Notes under the pieces: model-generated
Database searches by the model: none
The model's input: the letters and a program-made list of their open reading frames with translations, nothing else
What the model was told of the DNA's origin: nothing
In this document: piece after piece, positions 34,012-43,577 of the stretch
Position numbering within the stretch: position 1 is the first letter of the stretch
Layout: every line of letters begins with the position of its first letter
Program-made: the position numbers and the translations under genes
Source of the DNA: JASGDN01 sp049840815
GTDB lineage: Bacteria > Chloroflexota > Chloroflexia > Thermomicrobiales > UBA6265
Direction: 5' to 3'
Assembly: GCA_049840815.1 (NCBI GenBank)
Contig: JASGJI010000019.1
Location: forward strand, 62,001-126,000
DNA length: 64,000 nt

Positions 34012-34470
34012 CGAGGAATCTCCAGAACGAGACGCGGGAACGGATCGACGTGTGCTCCGATCATCGCACGGAATACCGCCCAACCCGCACGCCCATCCCC
34101 ATGCCAACCACCATGCACGATCCTCACTGCGCCACGTACACTGTCGCAGGACAGATGGACGACGCCATCACGCAGCGGTCCGTCGTCCCGGCGGCGCAAT
34201 GGCCGCCATCGTCCCGCCGCCGAACGGTCGCAGTTCCGACACAGAACCGGGTCCTGCGTCCGGCATACTCAACGGGACACGCACGGCTGGCCCGCATCCG
34301 GTCCGTCCGGACCATGGGAGTCTGGATCGCCAGCCGCTACCATCAGCATGAAGCCGGTTGTGGGAACCGTGCTTCCGGCCCACGGCGCGTCGTGGCGCCG
34401 ACTATCAGGATGCCGCAGCCTCCCCGACCGGGACCGCCCCTGCCGCATCCAGCGTTCCGGGGAGTGGCTC
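34012..34470. other. Divergent intergenic region, 459 bp
   Basis: Lies between the SRPBCC gene (-) and the acyltransferase gene (+). Open frames run through it on both strands, but they are Arg/His/Pro-rich with no family features. I see no clear repeat, RNA or promoter motif. Confidence 0.4.
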
Positions 34471-35382
34471 GTGTCGATCCTGAAGCCTGCCGCACGGCGA
34501 GACAAATCCGATTCCGCGATGGCGCCGGAGAGCGCCGCGATCCTGCCCGATGGCACCGCGCCACAGGACTACACGCTCACGCGCTCGACGCTTGGCAAGG
34601 CGCTCTGGGCCTTCATCCGCCGCCGCAAGCGCAACACCTGGCTCGATGCCGCGAATCAGATCGACGGGCTCGCCAAGCAACCCGTCATCATTGGCGTCGA
34701 GAACCTGCCCGCCAGCGGACCGGTCGCCTTCCTGCCCAATCACTACGAGCGGAAGGATGCCGTCTGGGTCGGATGGGGCGCCATGGCCCTCACCACCGCC
34801 ATCTTCCGCCATCGAGAACCCGCCAATCTCGGGAACATGCACTGGGTGATGACCGATACCTGGGCCGACTGCTACATAGGCCCGTTCCATGTCGATCCCC
34901 GATACCTCGGATGGGTGCTCAAGGGCTTCGGCGACATCTACGGCATCATCCGCATGCCCGCTCACGACCTGCCGAACCACGATCAGCAACGTGGCCGATC
35001 CGCCGCTGCCCTCCTCGACATCTTCGATGTCCTCAAGAAGGGCGATTGCGTTGCCCTCCACCCGGAGGCTGGCGGATTCGAGACCCTCATCCAGCCGCCT
35101 CGGGGGGCTGGCCGCGTGATCGCCGTCCTCGACCGCCGGAAGATCCCGCTGGTCCCCGTGGGCGTCTATGAGGAAGACGATCATCTCGTCATCAATATCG
35201 GCCAGCCGTTCGAGCCAGGAACCTTCGATGGTCTCAACGACCGCCAGAGCGCCGACAAGGCCATGCTGACCATCGCGGCCCTCGTCCCCGAGCAGACCCG
35301 CGGTGTCTACGCCGGGCGACTCGATGGCTCGGAGCCAGAGGCCGCCGACACAGCGCCACCAGTGGTCCTCGCCGCCAGCTAG
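34471..35382 (+). CDS. Lysophospholipid acyltransferase-like protein (PlsC superfamily)
   Basis: 303 aa. Block I is LPNHYERKDAVW, matching the NHxxxxD acyl-transfer motif. The block III analogue is VALHPEAGGFE, where EGTRS is usual. A block IV-like stretch is RKIPLVPVGVYEE. The enzyme would move an acyl group to a lysophospholipid or related acceptor at the membrane. The GTG at 34471 has GGAG 6 bp upstream; the much longer open frame upstream has no domain. The gene ends before a hairpin at 35415-35450. The degenerate block III makes substrate assignment unsafe. Confidence 0.8.
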   Translation: MSILKPAARRDKSDSAMAPESAAILPDGTAPQDYTLTRSTLGKALWAFIRRRKRNTWLDAANQIDGLAKQPVIIGVENLPASGPVAFLPNHYERKDAVWVGWGAMALTTAIFRHREPANLGNMHWVMTDTWADCYIGPFHVDPRYLGWVLKGFGDIYGIIRMPAHDLPNHDQQRGRSAAALLDIFDVLKKGDCVALHPEAGGFETLIQPPRGAGRVIAVLDRRKIPLVPVGVYEEDDHLVINIGQPFEPGTFDGLNDRQSADKAMLTIAALVPEQTRGVYAGRLDGSEPEAADTAPPVVLAAS

Positions 35383-35414
35383 CAGACCAGGCTCCAGCCG
35401 ATCGGCGCGACTCA

Positions 35415-35450
35415 CACGCGACCCGTTCCCCCCACGGGAAGGGTCGCGTG
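35415..35450 (+). terminator. Terminator after the acyltransferase gene
   Basis: CACGCGACCC (35415-35424) pairs with GGGTCGCGTG (35441-35450), with additional GTTCCC/GGGAA pairs inside; TTCCTTG follows. Confidence 0.75.
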
Positions 35451-35560
35451 TTCCTTGTCGCCATACCGAACAAGCGCGTAGGATACCCAACCATCGCTAA
35501 TACGCATCAATCTGGCCGATGGGAGCCCCCATCGCCGCTTCCGCCAAGGATGAGCCGTCG

Positions 35561-36595
35561 ATGCCCGGTTCCCGCAAGAGACCAACCCAATTCGACGTCG
35601 CCCGCGCTGCCGGCGTCTCGCAGGCCGTCGTCTCCTACGTCCTGAACGACGTCCAGACCGTCACCATCCTTCCCGAAACCCGCGAACGGGTGAAGGCGGC
35701 CATGGCCGAACTCGGGTACGTCCCAAACACCGCCGCCCGCAGCCTACGCTCCCGAAAGACCTTCACCATTGCTGTCGTCATTCCGGACATCACCAACCCC
35801 TGGTATCCGGAGTTCATTCGCGGCATTCAGGATGTCGCCAGCGCCCGGTCCTACGATGTCCTGATCGCCAACACCGACGGTGATCCCCGTATCGAGCGCA
35901 AGGCAATCGACGCCGTCCGCCGGAACAATGCGGATGGCCTCATCATCACGCCGTTGTACCTCGACGTGACCGACATGAAACCGCTCCTGGAGGAAGGGAC
36001 GCCCGTCACCTTCCTCCACGATATCGGGCCGTTGGACGAGGCCTTTTCCGCGCTCCCCATCGACTCGGTTTCCGTGAATGGAGAGGCTGCCGCGCGCGAG
36101 GTGGTCACCTACCTCATCGAACGCGGACATACGCGCATTGGCATGATCGCCGGTCGGGAGGCAACGCCACCGCGCGAGAATCGCATGCGCGGGTACCGGC
36201 TGGCCCTGGCTGACCATGACCTGCCAATGGAGCCTGCGCTGATCCGCGGCGGCGACTTCACGGAAACCGGTGGCCAGGAGGCGATGCACGAGTTGTTGCA
36301 GTTGGACCCTCGCCCTACCGCCGTCTTCGCGGCCAACGACCTGATGGCGATGGGGGCACTCATTGCCTGCCGGGAGGCCGGAGTGCGCGTGCCGGAGGAT
36401 ATTGCCCTCGCCGGATTCGACAACATCCCGGCCACGCGTCTCGTCGATCCGCCCCTCACGACGCTGGACCAGCATGCACGCGAGGCCGGGCGTCGCGTTG
36501 CCGAGGTCATGTTCTCGCGGCTGGACGGCAGCTATCGCGGCCCCGCGCGGCGCGAGACGATCGGATTCCATCTGGTGTGCCGCGAATCCGCCTGA
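35561..36595 (+). CDS. LacI-family transcriptional regulator
   Basis: 344 aa. The N-terminal helix-turn-helix and hinge read FDVARAAGVSQAVVSYVLND and AMAELGYVPNTAARSLRSRKTFTIAVVIPD. A sugar-binding-protein-like effector domain follows (NPWYPEFIRGIQDVASAR, YLIERGHTRIGMIAG, RPTAVFAANDLMAMGAL, ALAGFDNIPATRLVDPPLTTLDQ). Such repressors sense sugars or nucleosides. ATG 35561 (MPGSRKRP) has AAGGA 10 bp upstream and is preferred to the ATG at 35519. No sugar operon is next to it, so the target is unknown. Confidence 0.92.
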   Translation: MPGSRKRPTQFDVARAAGVSQAVVSYVLNDVQTVTILPETRERVKAAMAELGYVPNTAARSLRSRKTFTIAVVIPDITNPWYPEFIRGIQDVASARSYDVLIANTDGDPRIERKAIDAVRRNNADGLIITPLYLDVTDMKPLLEEGTPVTFLHDIGPLDEAFSALPIDSVSVNGEAAAREVVTYLIERGHTRIGMIAGREATPPRENRMRGYRLALADHDLPMEPALIRGGDFTETGGQEAMHELLQLDPRPTAVFAANDLMAMGALIACREAGVRVPEDIALAGFDNIPATRLVDPPLTTLDQHAREAGRRVAEVMFSRLDGSYRGPARRETIGFHLVCRESA

Positions 36596-36658
36596 CGTTC
36601 CGTCAAATCGAGGGAGCTTGGGGCAGCCCGTTCCCGAGCGCAGCATCTCTGTCACAAG

Positions 36659-36703
36659 AACGCCACGCGGCCGGGAACCATCCGGCGTGCGTGGCGTTTT
36701 CTC
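36659..36703 (+). terminator. Intrinsic terminator after the LacI-type gene
   Basis: AACGCCACGC (36659-36668) pairs with GCGTGGCGTT (36689-36698), with GCCGG/CCGGC pairs inside. A TTTTCT run overlaps the end of the stem, the classic Rho-independent form. Confidence 0.85.
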
Positions 36704-36855
36704 GAAAGGACCGATTCCGGCGCGTTGCAAGTGCGGAGTATACTGAGCGTACCAGTCCTCAAGCGCACCGTCGCCCAACGATTCCGATCTGGCCACCACG
36801 TTCGAGCGTTCGGTCGGAATCACCGTTGCAAATCGCCTTGGGGAAAGGGAATGCC

Positions 36856-38355
36856 ATGCCGATCCTGCTGCAACCCGGTTCCCGTCGTCGCTGGACCTTG
36901 CTTATCCTTGCGATCCGCACCATCCCCGCGGTGCTCGTCACCCTGGTCCTGGCTGTCGTGCCGATGCTGTCGGTGGAGACCCTTGCCGCACAGGAGCCCC
37001 CTCACGCGGGAATGACGACCGCGACCACCGGCACGGTGACGGTGAACGTCGAGGGCGTGGGTGCCTTCACGGCGGAGTCGGCCGTCGAGACCTACGGGGC
37101 AATCATCGCCGCCGCCGCCGACCAGGCTGCCAGCATCTTCGCAGTGCCCACGGCGCAACCATTTCTGATCACGTTCGCCGCGTCCGTCGATCCGATGCAG
37201 GTCGGCGACCTGCGACCGGTGCATGCCGTGGCGTGGGCCGATCCGGCGGGCCGATTTGCGGTGATCGATCAGGCGGCTTTCCTCGCACTCACCCCGGCGG
37301 AAGCAACGAATGTCCTCCGCAACCTCGTCAGCCGCCTGGCGATGCAGGCGGCTGCTGGCGGCAATCTCCCTGTGGGATTGATGGATGGCATCGCCCGCTA
37401 CATCGAGGTCCCGGTGCTTGCCGAGCAGGCGCGGTTGGGATCACTCGTGCAGGCGGCGGAGCGGAGCGGCACCTTGCCGGAGATCCCCGCCATCGTCGCT
37501 GGGACGCCTCAGGACGGCGCATCGGTCGACGCCGACACGATGATGGCAAGCGCCTATGCGTTCACCTCATTCGTGATCGCCCGCTCTGGCGTCAGCGGCG
37601 TGCGCGATATGGTGCACGCTTTCGCCCAACCCGGAGCTTCGACGGAAACGGTGCTCCCGACGGTCCTTGCCCAACCCCTCCCCGATATCGAGAAGGCATG
37701 GAGCGCCTTCCTCCCGCGCTGGTTCACGTCCGGCTGGCAGTCGAACGCGGTGGCGGCGTTCGATCTGACTCCTGCCCAGCAACTCTTCGACCGCGGAGCC
37801 TACGCCGCCGCCGCCGACCGCGCGCGCCTTTCCCAGCAGCTCTACACCGACCTCGGCGACGAGACACAGCTCTCCCGCGTGGAAACCCTGCTCGCCCTTT
37901 GCGCCGTCGCGCTGCAGGCCGAGACGCTGATGGCGGACACCAAATCCGCCCTCGCCAACCATGACTACGCGCGGGCCCAGGCCCTCCTCGCGCAAGCGGA
38001 TGCGCAATATGCGCTGCTTCCGGAGGAACATCGCCCCACGACGACCCTCCAGCAATACCACCAGATCGCCGACGATGGTGCTACTGCCACCCAGCAGCTC
38101 GCCGACGCGCAGACGACGACGCATTCCTGGCTCAGCCTGCGCTCCGGTCGCGCGGAGGCGCTGGCAGCCGGGAAGACGTTCGCCCGGCTCGGTGACGATG
38201 CCCGCGCCGCCGATGCCACTGCCCTGCTCGCTTCCGTCGATCAGCGCGTACAGACCTTGGCGCTGATTCTCGCAACCGTGGCGGTACTCCTCACCACATG
38301 GTTCGGCCTCTGGATGCGGTCGCGCGCGCCTCAGCGCTTCTCCTGGAGTCGCTGA
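36856..38355 (+). CDS. Secreted peptidase-MA-like protein lacking the zinc motif
   Basis: 499 aa. An N-terminal signal/anchor helix (LLILAIRTIPAVLVTLVLAV), then a domain patterned like the peptidase MA (gluzincin) group. Where active members have HExxH, this one has NVLRNLVSRLAMQ (about 152-164). The later E-G-L-A block is LMDGIARY. The downstream TPR-like helices (LFDRGAYAAAADRARLSQQL, ALANHDYARAQALLAQAD) and a C-terminal membrane helix (LALILATVAVLLTTWFG) suggest an outward-facing binding protein. Peptidase activity is improbable. It leads a five-gene operon with a 1-bp gap to the next gene. AAAGGGA precedes the ATG. Confidence 0.7.
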   Translation: MPILLQPGSRRRWTLLILAIRTIPAVLVTLVLAVVPMLSVETLAAQEPPHAGMTTATTGTVTVNVEGVGAFTAESAVETYGAIIAAAADQAASIFAVPTAQPFLITFAASVDPMQVGDLRPVHAVAWADPAGRFAVIDQAAFLALTPAEATNVLRNLVSRLAMQAAAGGNLPVGLMDGIARYIEVPVLAEQARLGSLVQAAERSGTLPEIPAIVAGTPQDGASVDADTMMASAYAFTSFVIARSGVSGVRDMVHAFAQPGASTETVLPTVLAQPLPDIEKAWSAFLPRWFTSGWQSNAVAAFDLTPAQQLFDRGAYAAAADRARLSQQLYTDLGDETQLSRVETLLALCAVALQAETLMADTKSALANHDYARAQALLAQADAQYALLPEEHRPTTTLQQYHQIADDGATATQQLADAQTTTHSWLSLRSGRAEALAAGKTFARLGDDARAADATALLASVDQRVQTLALILATVAVLLTTWFGLWMRSRAPQRFSWSR

Positions 38356-38356
38356 T

Positions 38357-40528
38357 ATGGCGCAATCACTCACCGAGGTCAGTCCCTCCCGTTCCCCGAA
38401 GCCTCCCCGGCCTCGTCTCCCCCGGAACCTTCCGGAGGTATCGATCGATGACCTCCTTGCGTCGGCGAGGACGAATGGTCGCCGGGTCGCGGATCGCATG
38501 GCCCGGCACTGGCGTCACGATCCGGCGCTGCTCGCCTGGCAGGTCGGTACCGCGCCACTCTGGCTCGGGTCCGGCATTCCGTCACCAGATCGCCCCGTCC
38601 TCCCAATGAGGCATGGGGACATCGCTGAACGAGCCGACATCCTCGACAACTCTGTGCAGGGGGCTTGGCTGGCCGAGCAGGTTCACGGCCTGACGCGGCG
38701 GTTCTGGCTGGCGTGGATGACATCGGCCATCCTGCGCGGGATCGCATTGGGGGCGATTGCCTGCACGCTGTGGACGCTCGGCGCGATTCAAGGAGCCTTG
38801 CCGCAACCGCGCATGGTGCCCTTCATCGCCATCGTCATCCTCGGCGGCACGCTCGGACTCGCCTTCGGCCTGGTGAACCGGCCCTCCGTGACCCGGATAG
38901 CCGCGATGCTCGATCGCACGTTCGACCTGCACGAGCGGATGATCACCGCGTTCACGGCCGCCCCCGCCGATCTGACGCCACGCATCCGCTCCATTCAGCT
39001 CGCCGACGCCGCCAACGCCTTCGAGGAGATCCGGCAGGACGTGCGTGGCGCAGCAGTACTGCCGTTGCGGGAAATGGTGATTGCGGCGCTGGCCGGCATA
39101 GCGCTCGTCACCGCCTTGCTGTTCAACATCGCAAGCACCGGCATCCCGGAAACCGATCCCATCCAGATTCCGGTCTTCGTCCCATCGTCCGAACGCTTCG
39201 CGAGGGAGGCGCAGGAGCAGAAAGCGCAACAGCTCGCCGACGCCGCCCAACAGCCACCCGCCGCCATCTCCCCCGAAACCACGCCCGGCGAGAGCGCATC
39301 CGCAGGGACGCTCGGTGGCCTGCGGGCCGTCGGGAACGCGCTGGGTACGAACGCCGTCACCGAGCCGTCCGCCTCCCGGATCGCGCAAGGTGACTTTCCC
39401 GGCGCGCAGGATCAGCTCGAACAGAGCGCGCAGGCGGCTGCGAACCTCCCGCAAGCCGAGCGCGGTGCCCTGGCGGACGAACTCGATGGCGCGGCGAAGG
39501 GTATGGAGGATGGCGACCTGAAAGACGCCACCCAGAAGGCCGCCGACGGTCTCCGCGAAGGAGGGGATGCCGCCGTCACTGGGCTCAACGACCTGGCCGA
39601 CCAGATCGGCGAATCCGGCGAACAGGCAACGACGCAGGGTCAGCCATCGGAGAGCGGACAGACGTCATCGTCTTCACAGGCCTCGGGGCAATCCTCGTCC
39701 GCTTCGCAATCGGGCCAGAGCGGGCAGGATGGGCAATCCGGGCAGCGTGCGCAGACGGGGGACTCCGGCACTTCACAGGATGGCGGCGCCTCCGGACAGG
39801 CGCCGCAGGGTGATCCGGGCAGCGGCGTGGCAGCGGCGCCCGGCATCGGCTCCGATCCCGCCGAACGCGGGCAGGAGCAGCCCGGCAACGACGGCAGCGG
39901 TGGCTCGTCCCAGCGTGCGTCCGGGCAAACGGGACAAGCAGGACAGGCCGGTCAAGCGGGCCAACAAGGACAGGCATCCTCCGGATCGTCGTCGCAGGGA
40001 GGCGGCGCGCAATCGGGCGCTCCCTCCGGCGAGTCGGGCTCCACAGGACAGACGGGCGAGAAGGGGTCGAGCCCGAACGGTTCGGAGACGGGAGGATCGC
40101 AGGGTGGCGGCGCCTCCGGCAGTACATCACCCACGGACCCAGGCGCCCCGAAATCGGGTGGCGGAAGCGGCAACGGAAACGAGGAAGACCCCTCGAAAAC
40201 GGCGCAGGATGGCAAGGCATCGGACAACCCTCCTCCCGGCAGCGATCAGCAAGCATCGGGGGCTGGGGATACCTCGCAGCCCGTCGGCGGCAACGAGACG
40301 CTGGTCCTCCAAGGCACCTCGGACGATGATGGCGTCTCGACTGGCGGGAACACCGGCTCCTCCAGCGCGGGGTCCGGCAGTGGGGCAGGCGCGGCGTCGG
40401 GAAGCGCATCCCAGGGGACGGTCGGCCCAGCTGGACCAGACCGCAATCGGGTGCCGGACCGCTATCGCCAGCTGGTGAAGGACTACTTCGACGGCGATGG
40501 CTTCCCCTCCGACGAGGACCAGCCATGA
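38357..40528 (+). CDS. Membrane protein with long Ser/Gly/Gln-rich region
   Basis: 723 aa. Membrane helices lie at about 117-144, 154-173 and 240-260. A helical segment follows (about 280-400, AREAQEQKAQQLADAAQQ… and ALADELDGAAKGMEDGD), then 280 residues of Gly/Ser/Gln/Thr low complexity. The C-terminus has a short ordered motif, VPDRYRQLVKDYFDG, which is seen at the ends of large proteins in vWA/DUF58 operons of other bacteria. The disordered part should reach out from the membrane. The stop overlaps the DUF58 start by four bases. Function is unknown; a scaffold for the vWA proteins is my inference. Confidence 0.7.
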   Translation: MAQSLTEVSPSRSPKPPRPRLPRNLPEVSIDDLLASARTNGRRVADRMARHWRHDPALLAWQVGTAPLWLGSGIPSPDRPVLPMRHGDIAERADILDNSVQGAWLAEQVHGLTRRFWLAWMTSAILRGIALGAIACTLWTLGAIQGALPQPRMVPFIAIVILGGTLGLAFGLVNRPSVTRIAAMLDRTFDLHERMITAFTAAPADLTPRIRSIQLADAANAFEEIRQDVRGAAVLPLREMVIAALAGIALVTALLFNIASTGIPETDPIQIPVFVPSSERFAREAQEQKAQQLADAAQQPPAAISPETTPGESASAGTLGGLRAVGNALGTNAVTEPSASRIAQGDFPGAQDQLEQSAQAAANLPQAERGALADELDGAAKGMEDGDLKDATQKAADGLREGGDAAVTGLNDLADQIGESGEQATTQGQPSESGQTSSSSQASGQSSSASQSGQSGQDGQSGQRAQTGDSGTSQDGGASGQAPQGDPGSGVAAAPGIGSDPAERGQEQPGNDGSGGSSQRASGQTGQAGQAGQAGQQGQASSGSSSQGGGAQSGAPSGESGSTGQTGEKGSSPNGSETGGSQGGGASGSTSPTDPGAPKSGGGSGNGNEEDPSKTAQDGKASDNPPPGSDQQASGAGDTSQPVGGNETLVLQGTSDDDGVSTGGNTGSSSAGSGSGAGAASGSASQGTVGPAGPDRNRVPDRYRQLVKDYFDGDGFPSDEDQP

Positions 40529-41505
40529 AGCCCGCAGCATTCACCCGCTCCGGCGCGGCGGGCTCCCCAACCGCACTCTACGACGAGGTGACGTTCGGCC
40601 GGCTGCGGAACCTTGTCCTGCAAGCGCGCAGACTCGCGACCATCGGCCTCGCGGGTGAGCACGCCTCCCGGCGGCGCGGGTTGTCGCCGGAGTTCAGCGA
40701 CTTCAAGCCCTACTCTCCCGGCGATGACTTCCGCCGAATCGACTGGACGACGTACGCGCGCTTCGACGAACTCTTCGTCCGGGAGAGCGACACGACGATC
40801 GAGTACGACATTCATCTGCTGCTCGATACCAGCGCCTCGATGGACTGGACGAGCGACGACGAGCTGCCGACGAAACTGTTGCAGGCTAAGCGGATCGCAG
40901 GAGCCATCGCCTGGATCGCGCTCTGGCACTTCGACCGCGTCACGATTTCCTCGCTGGCCGATGTCGCTGCCCACCGTCGTGCACTCGGCCCGTTGCAGGG
41001 GCGGAGTCACGTCATTCCTGTCCTCCGCCACCTTGAGGGTCTCGGCTCAAACACCGTCGCGACGGAACGCGAGACCCTCGCCGACGGCATATTCCGTTAT
41101 GTCCACTCCCGATCGCGGCCCGGATTACTGATTGTGCTCTCCGATGCCCTCGACGACGACTCCGAGGGACTCGCTACTGCCTTCCATCGACTCGCCGCCC
41201 GGGGATGGGAAACCTACCTCCTGCGCATCGAAGACCCCGCCGAAGCCGATCCCACCCTGCTCTTCGGAGAACACGATGCCACGAGCCAGAATCTCGAGTT
41301 GATCGAACGCGAGCGGCAGGATCGAATGCAGGTCACGGGGCAATCACGCGCGATCGAGGACTACCTCACGCAACGACAGGCATGGGAAGCCGGCATCGCC
41401 GCGCTCGATTCCGCGTCACGCGCCCGCGTCGTGACCATCGGCACGCCCGACGCAATCGACACGACCGTGTTCACGCGCCTGCGCGGCCTGGGGCTGGTGC
41501 AGTGA
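40525..41505 (+). CDS. DUF58 protein with vWA-like fold
   Basis: 326 aa. Signature: RRRGLSPEFSDFKPYSPGDDFRRIDWTTYAR, then a vWA-like half with the metal motif LLLDTSASMDW. These proteins normally sit next to a MoxR AAA ATPase and work in chaperone-like maturation or envelope stress. Overlaps both neighbours (4 bp and 1 bp), so it is translated in a coupled way. No transmembrane segment is seen. Confidence 0.9.
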   Translation: MKPAAFTRSGAAGSPTALYDEVTFGRLRNLVLQARRLATIGLAGEHASRRRGLSPEFSDFKPYSPGDDFRRIDWTTYARFDELFVRESDTTIEYDIHLLLDTSASMDWTSDDELPTKLLQAKRIAGAIAWIALWHFDRVTISSLADVAAHRRALGPLQGRSHVIPVLRHLEGLGSNTVATERETLADGIFRYVHSRSRPGLLIVLSDALDDDSEGLATAFHRLAARGWETYLLRIEDPAEADPTLLFGEHDATSQNLELIERERQDRMQVTGQSRAIEDYLTQRQAWEAGIAALDSASRARVVTIGTPDAIDTTVFTRLRGLGLVQ

Positions 41506-43577
41506 TGGATGCAGGATTGCTCGCTCCACTTGGGCTCCTGGCCGGTCTCTCGCTGGTCGCCATCGTGCTGCTGCACATGCGGCGGCAGGTGCCCGCAACC
41601 CGGCGGGTCTCATCGCTGCGGTTCTGGACGCCAGCGTCCCGCGATGACCTCGAACGGTCCCGATTCCGCAAGCCGCCATTCAGTTGGCTGCTCCTGCTCC
41701 AGTTGCTCGCCGCCGCCGCGTTGACGCTGGCACTGGCACGCCCGTTCACGGATGGCGTGCTTGGCGCATTCGCCGGCCGCACCGATCCCCGCCACGACAT
41801 CGTGATCCTGGACGGCTCCACCAGCATGCAGGCCGTGACGAACCTCGACACGAACCGCACCCGTTTCGACGATGCGCGCAGCAAGGCCACCTCCATCCTT
41901 GGGGAGTGGCAGCCGGGCGACATCACCACGCTGCTGGTCGTGGGAACATCCATCCAGACATTCACCGCCGCGAACCAGCAACAGGTCGATCAACTCCGTA
42001 GCCGGATCCAGAAGATGACGGTGCCCGGTGGCCGAGCAGACATGAACGCCGCGCTCCGGCTCGCCGGAAACCTGGTCCTCCCCAACCGTGACAACCGGAT
42101 TACCCTCGTCACCGATGGCGCCATTGCCGTCGATCCCGCCATCGCGGCGGCGATGCCCGCTCCGGTATCGCTCGATCGTGTCACCGGCGGCGGCGATGCG
42201 ACCAATGATGCAATTACGGCCATATCGTCACGCATGGACCCCACAGGGTCAGGGAACGTCCTCGTCGCGTTCACCGTCTCGCACTTCTCCGATCAGGCGG
42301 CCAGCGTGCCCTACACCGTGACCTCGAACGGCAAGGAAATCACGACCTCGGTCGTGACGCTCGGTCCGAATGAGAGCCGCCAGCTCACCGTATCCGTGCC
42401 CGGCGATGCCCCGGCGATCTCCGTTGCGATCCCTCGGCGCGATGTCTTGCAGGCCGACAACGTCGCGACACTCCATCTCGAACGGGATGCCCTCAGCCAA
42501 CTAGCAATCATGGTGGTGGCAGACAATCCCGGACCGCTGCAACGCGCGCTGGAGGTGATCCCGGGTGTGCGCGTCGACGTCTATCCGGGAAGTACGCCGG
42601 GATTGGCCGCGCTCTCGGCCCGCTACGACCTCGCCGTCTTCGATGGCGTGTCACCCGCCGCCAACGACATTCCGTCGATCCCGATGCTCTTCTTCCAACC
42701 GCAGCCCATCGACGGGGCATTCGGCATCCAGGGAGCGCTGACGGCACCGACCATCGACACCGTTGATGCCGGGTCGCCTGTGCTCGCCGATGTCGATTTC
42801 GCCGGGGTCACATTCGCGACCGTTCCGCTCTATACATTTCCGGGTGAATCGCCGCAGATCCTCATCGGCGGAGCCGGCAGCACGGGCACGAGCGCGACGG
42901 ATGGGACGCCAATCGCCGGGACAGCCGGGAGCGGCCCGCTGATGTGGCAGGGACGGTTGAACGATCAACCGTATCTCGCAACCGCCTTCACCCCAGACGG
43001 ATCGAACATCGCCCAGCGTGTCGCCTTCCCGATCCTGGTCGCGAACGCCGTTTCCGATCTGACCGTTGACCAGATCCCAGCCGCGCTGGCGCTCGGTGAC
43101 CCCCTCACCTATCGACCGTCCGCCGGAGCCGTCTCCGTTGCCATCGACCGTCCGGGCGGCACGACCTCCGTGCTGACCGTGCCCACCGCCATCGACGGGG
43201 CGGCGAGCGACCCGACCTCCCGACAGGTGACGTTCCTCGATACCAGCCAGACGGGCACGTATCGCATCCGTGAACTCGCCGCCGACGGAAGCACGCTGCG
43301 TGAAGGCGCCTTCGTCGTCAACGCTGGCCAACTTCAGGAGTCCAATGTGCGGCCAAACCCCGATCTGGCTTCGGCGTTCGTGACAAACGCCTCGGCATCG
43401 AGAACGCTTGGCACCGATTCAGACGGTCATGTGGAAATCTGGACGCTCGTCGCGACGCTCGCGCTGGTTGTGATCATCGCCGAATGGATTGTCGCCATCC
43501 GGAGGGTCAGCCGCCGGACACGACAGGCAACGAACGTCGCACCCCCGGCGACGCCATCCGTAGGGGTCGCACCATGA
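41505..43577 (+). CDS. BatA-type membrane protein with vWA domain
   Basis: 690 aa. The N-terminal aerotolerance-type segment contains two membrane helices (LLAPLGLLAGLSLVAIVLLHM and LLLLQLLAAAALTLALARP) around VSSLRFWTPASRDD. A vWA domain follows with the MIDAS motif ILDGSTSM and later TLVTDGAIA. Beta-rich domains follow, and a C-terminal membrane helix (TLVATLALVVIIAEWIVAI). vWA domains bind protein ligands through a metal ion. The ATG at 41505 overlaps the DUF58 stop by one base. Third or fourth member of the operon; likely acts at the membrane outer face. Confidence 0.88.
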   Translation: MDAGLLAPLGLLAGLSLVAIVLLHMRRQVPATRRVSSLRFWTPASRDDLERSRFRKPPFSWLLLLQLLAAAALTLALARPFTDGVLGAFAGRTDPRHDIVILDGSTSMQAVTNLDTNRTRFDDARSKATSILGEWQPGDITTLLVVGTSIQTFTAANQQQVDQLRSRIQKMTVPGGRADMNAALRLAGNLVLPNRDNRITLVTDGAIAVDPAIAAAMPAPVSLDRVTGGGDATNDAITAISSRMDPTGSGNVLVAFTVSHFSDQAASVPYTVTSNGKEITTSVVTLGPNESRQLTVSVPGDAPAISVAIPRRDVLQADNVATLHLERDALSQLAIMVVADNPGPLQRALEVIPGVRVDVYPGSTPGLAALSARYDLAVFDGVSPAANDIPSIPMLFFQPQPIDGAFGIQGALTAPTIDTVDAGSPVLADVDFAGVTFATVPLYTFPGESPQILIGGAGSTGTSATDGTPIAGTAGSGPLMWQGRLNDQPYLATAFTPDGSNIAQRVAFPILVANAVSDLTVDQIPAALALGDPLTYRPSAGAVSVAIDRPGGTTSVLTVPTAIDGAASDPTSRQVTFLDTSQTGTYRIRELAADGSTLREGAFVVNAGQLQESNVRPNPDLASAFVTNASASRTLGTDSDGHVEIWTLVATLALVVIIAEWIVAIRRVSRRTRQATNVAPPATPSVGVAP

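Noticed and set aside
36725..36744. TTGCAA … TATACT as a promoter for the vWA operon
   Set aside because: The boxes are only 8 bp apart, too close for a sigma-70 promoter; the TATACT alone may still be a -10.
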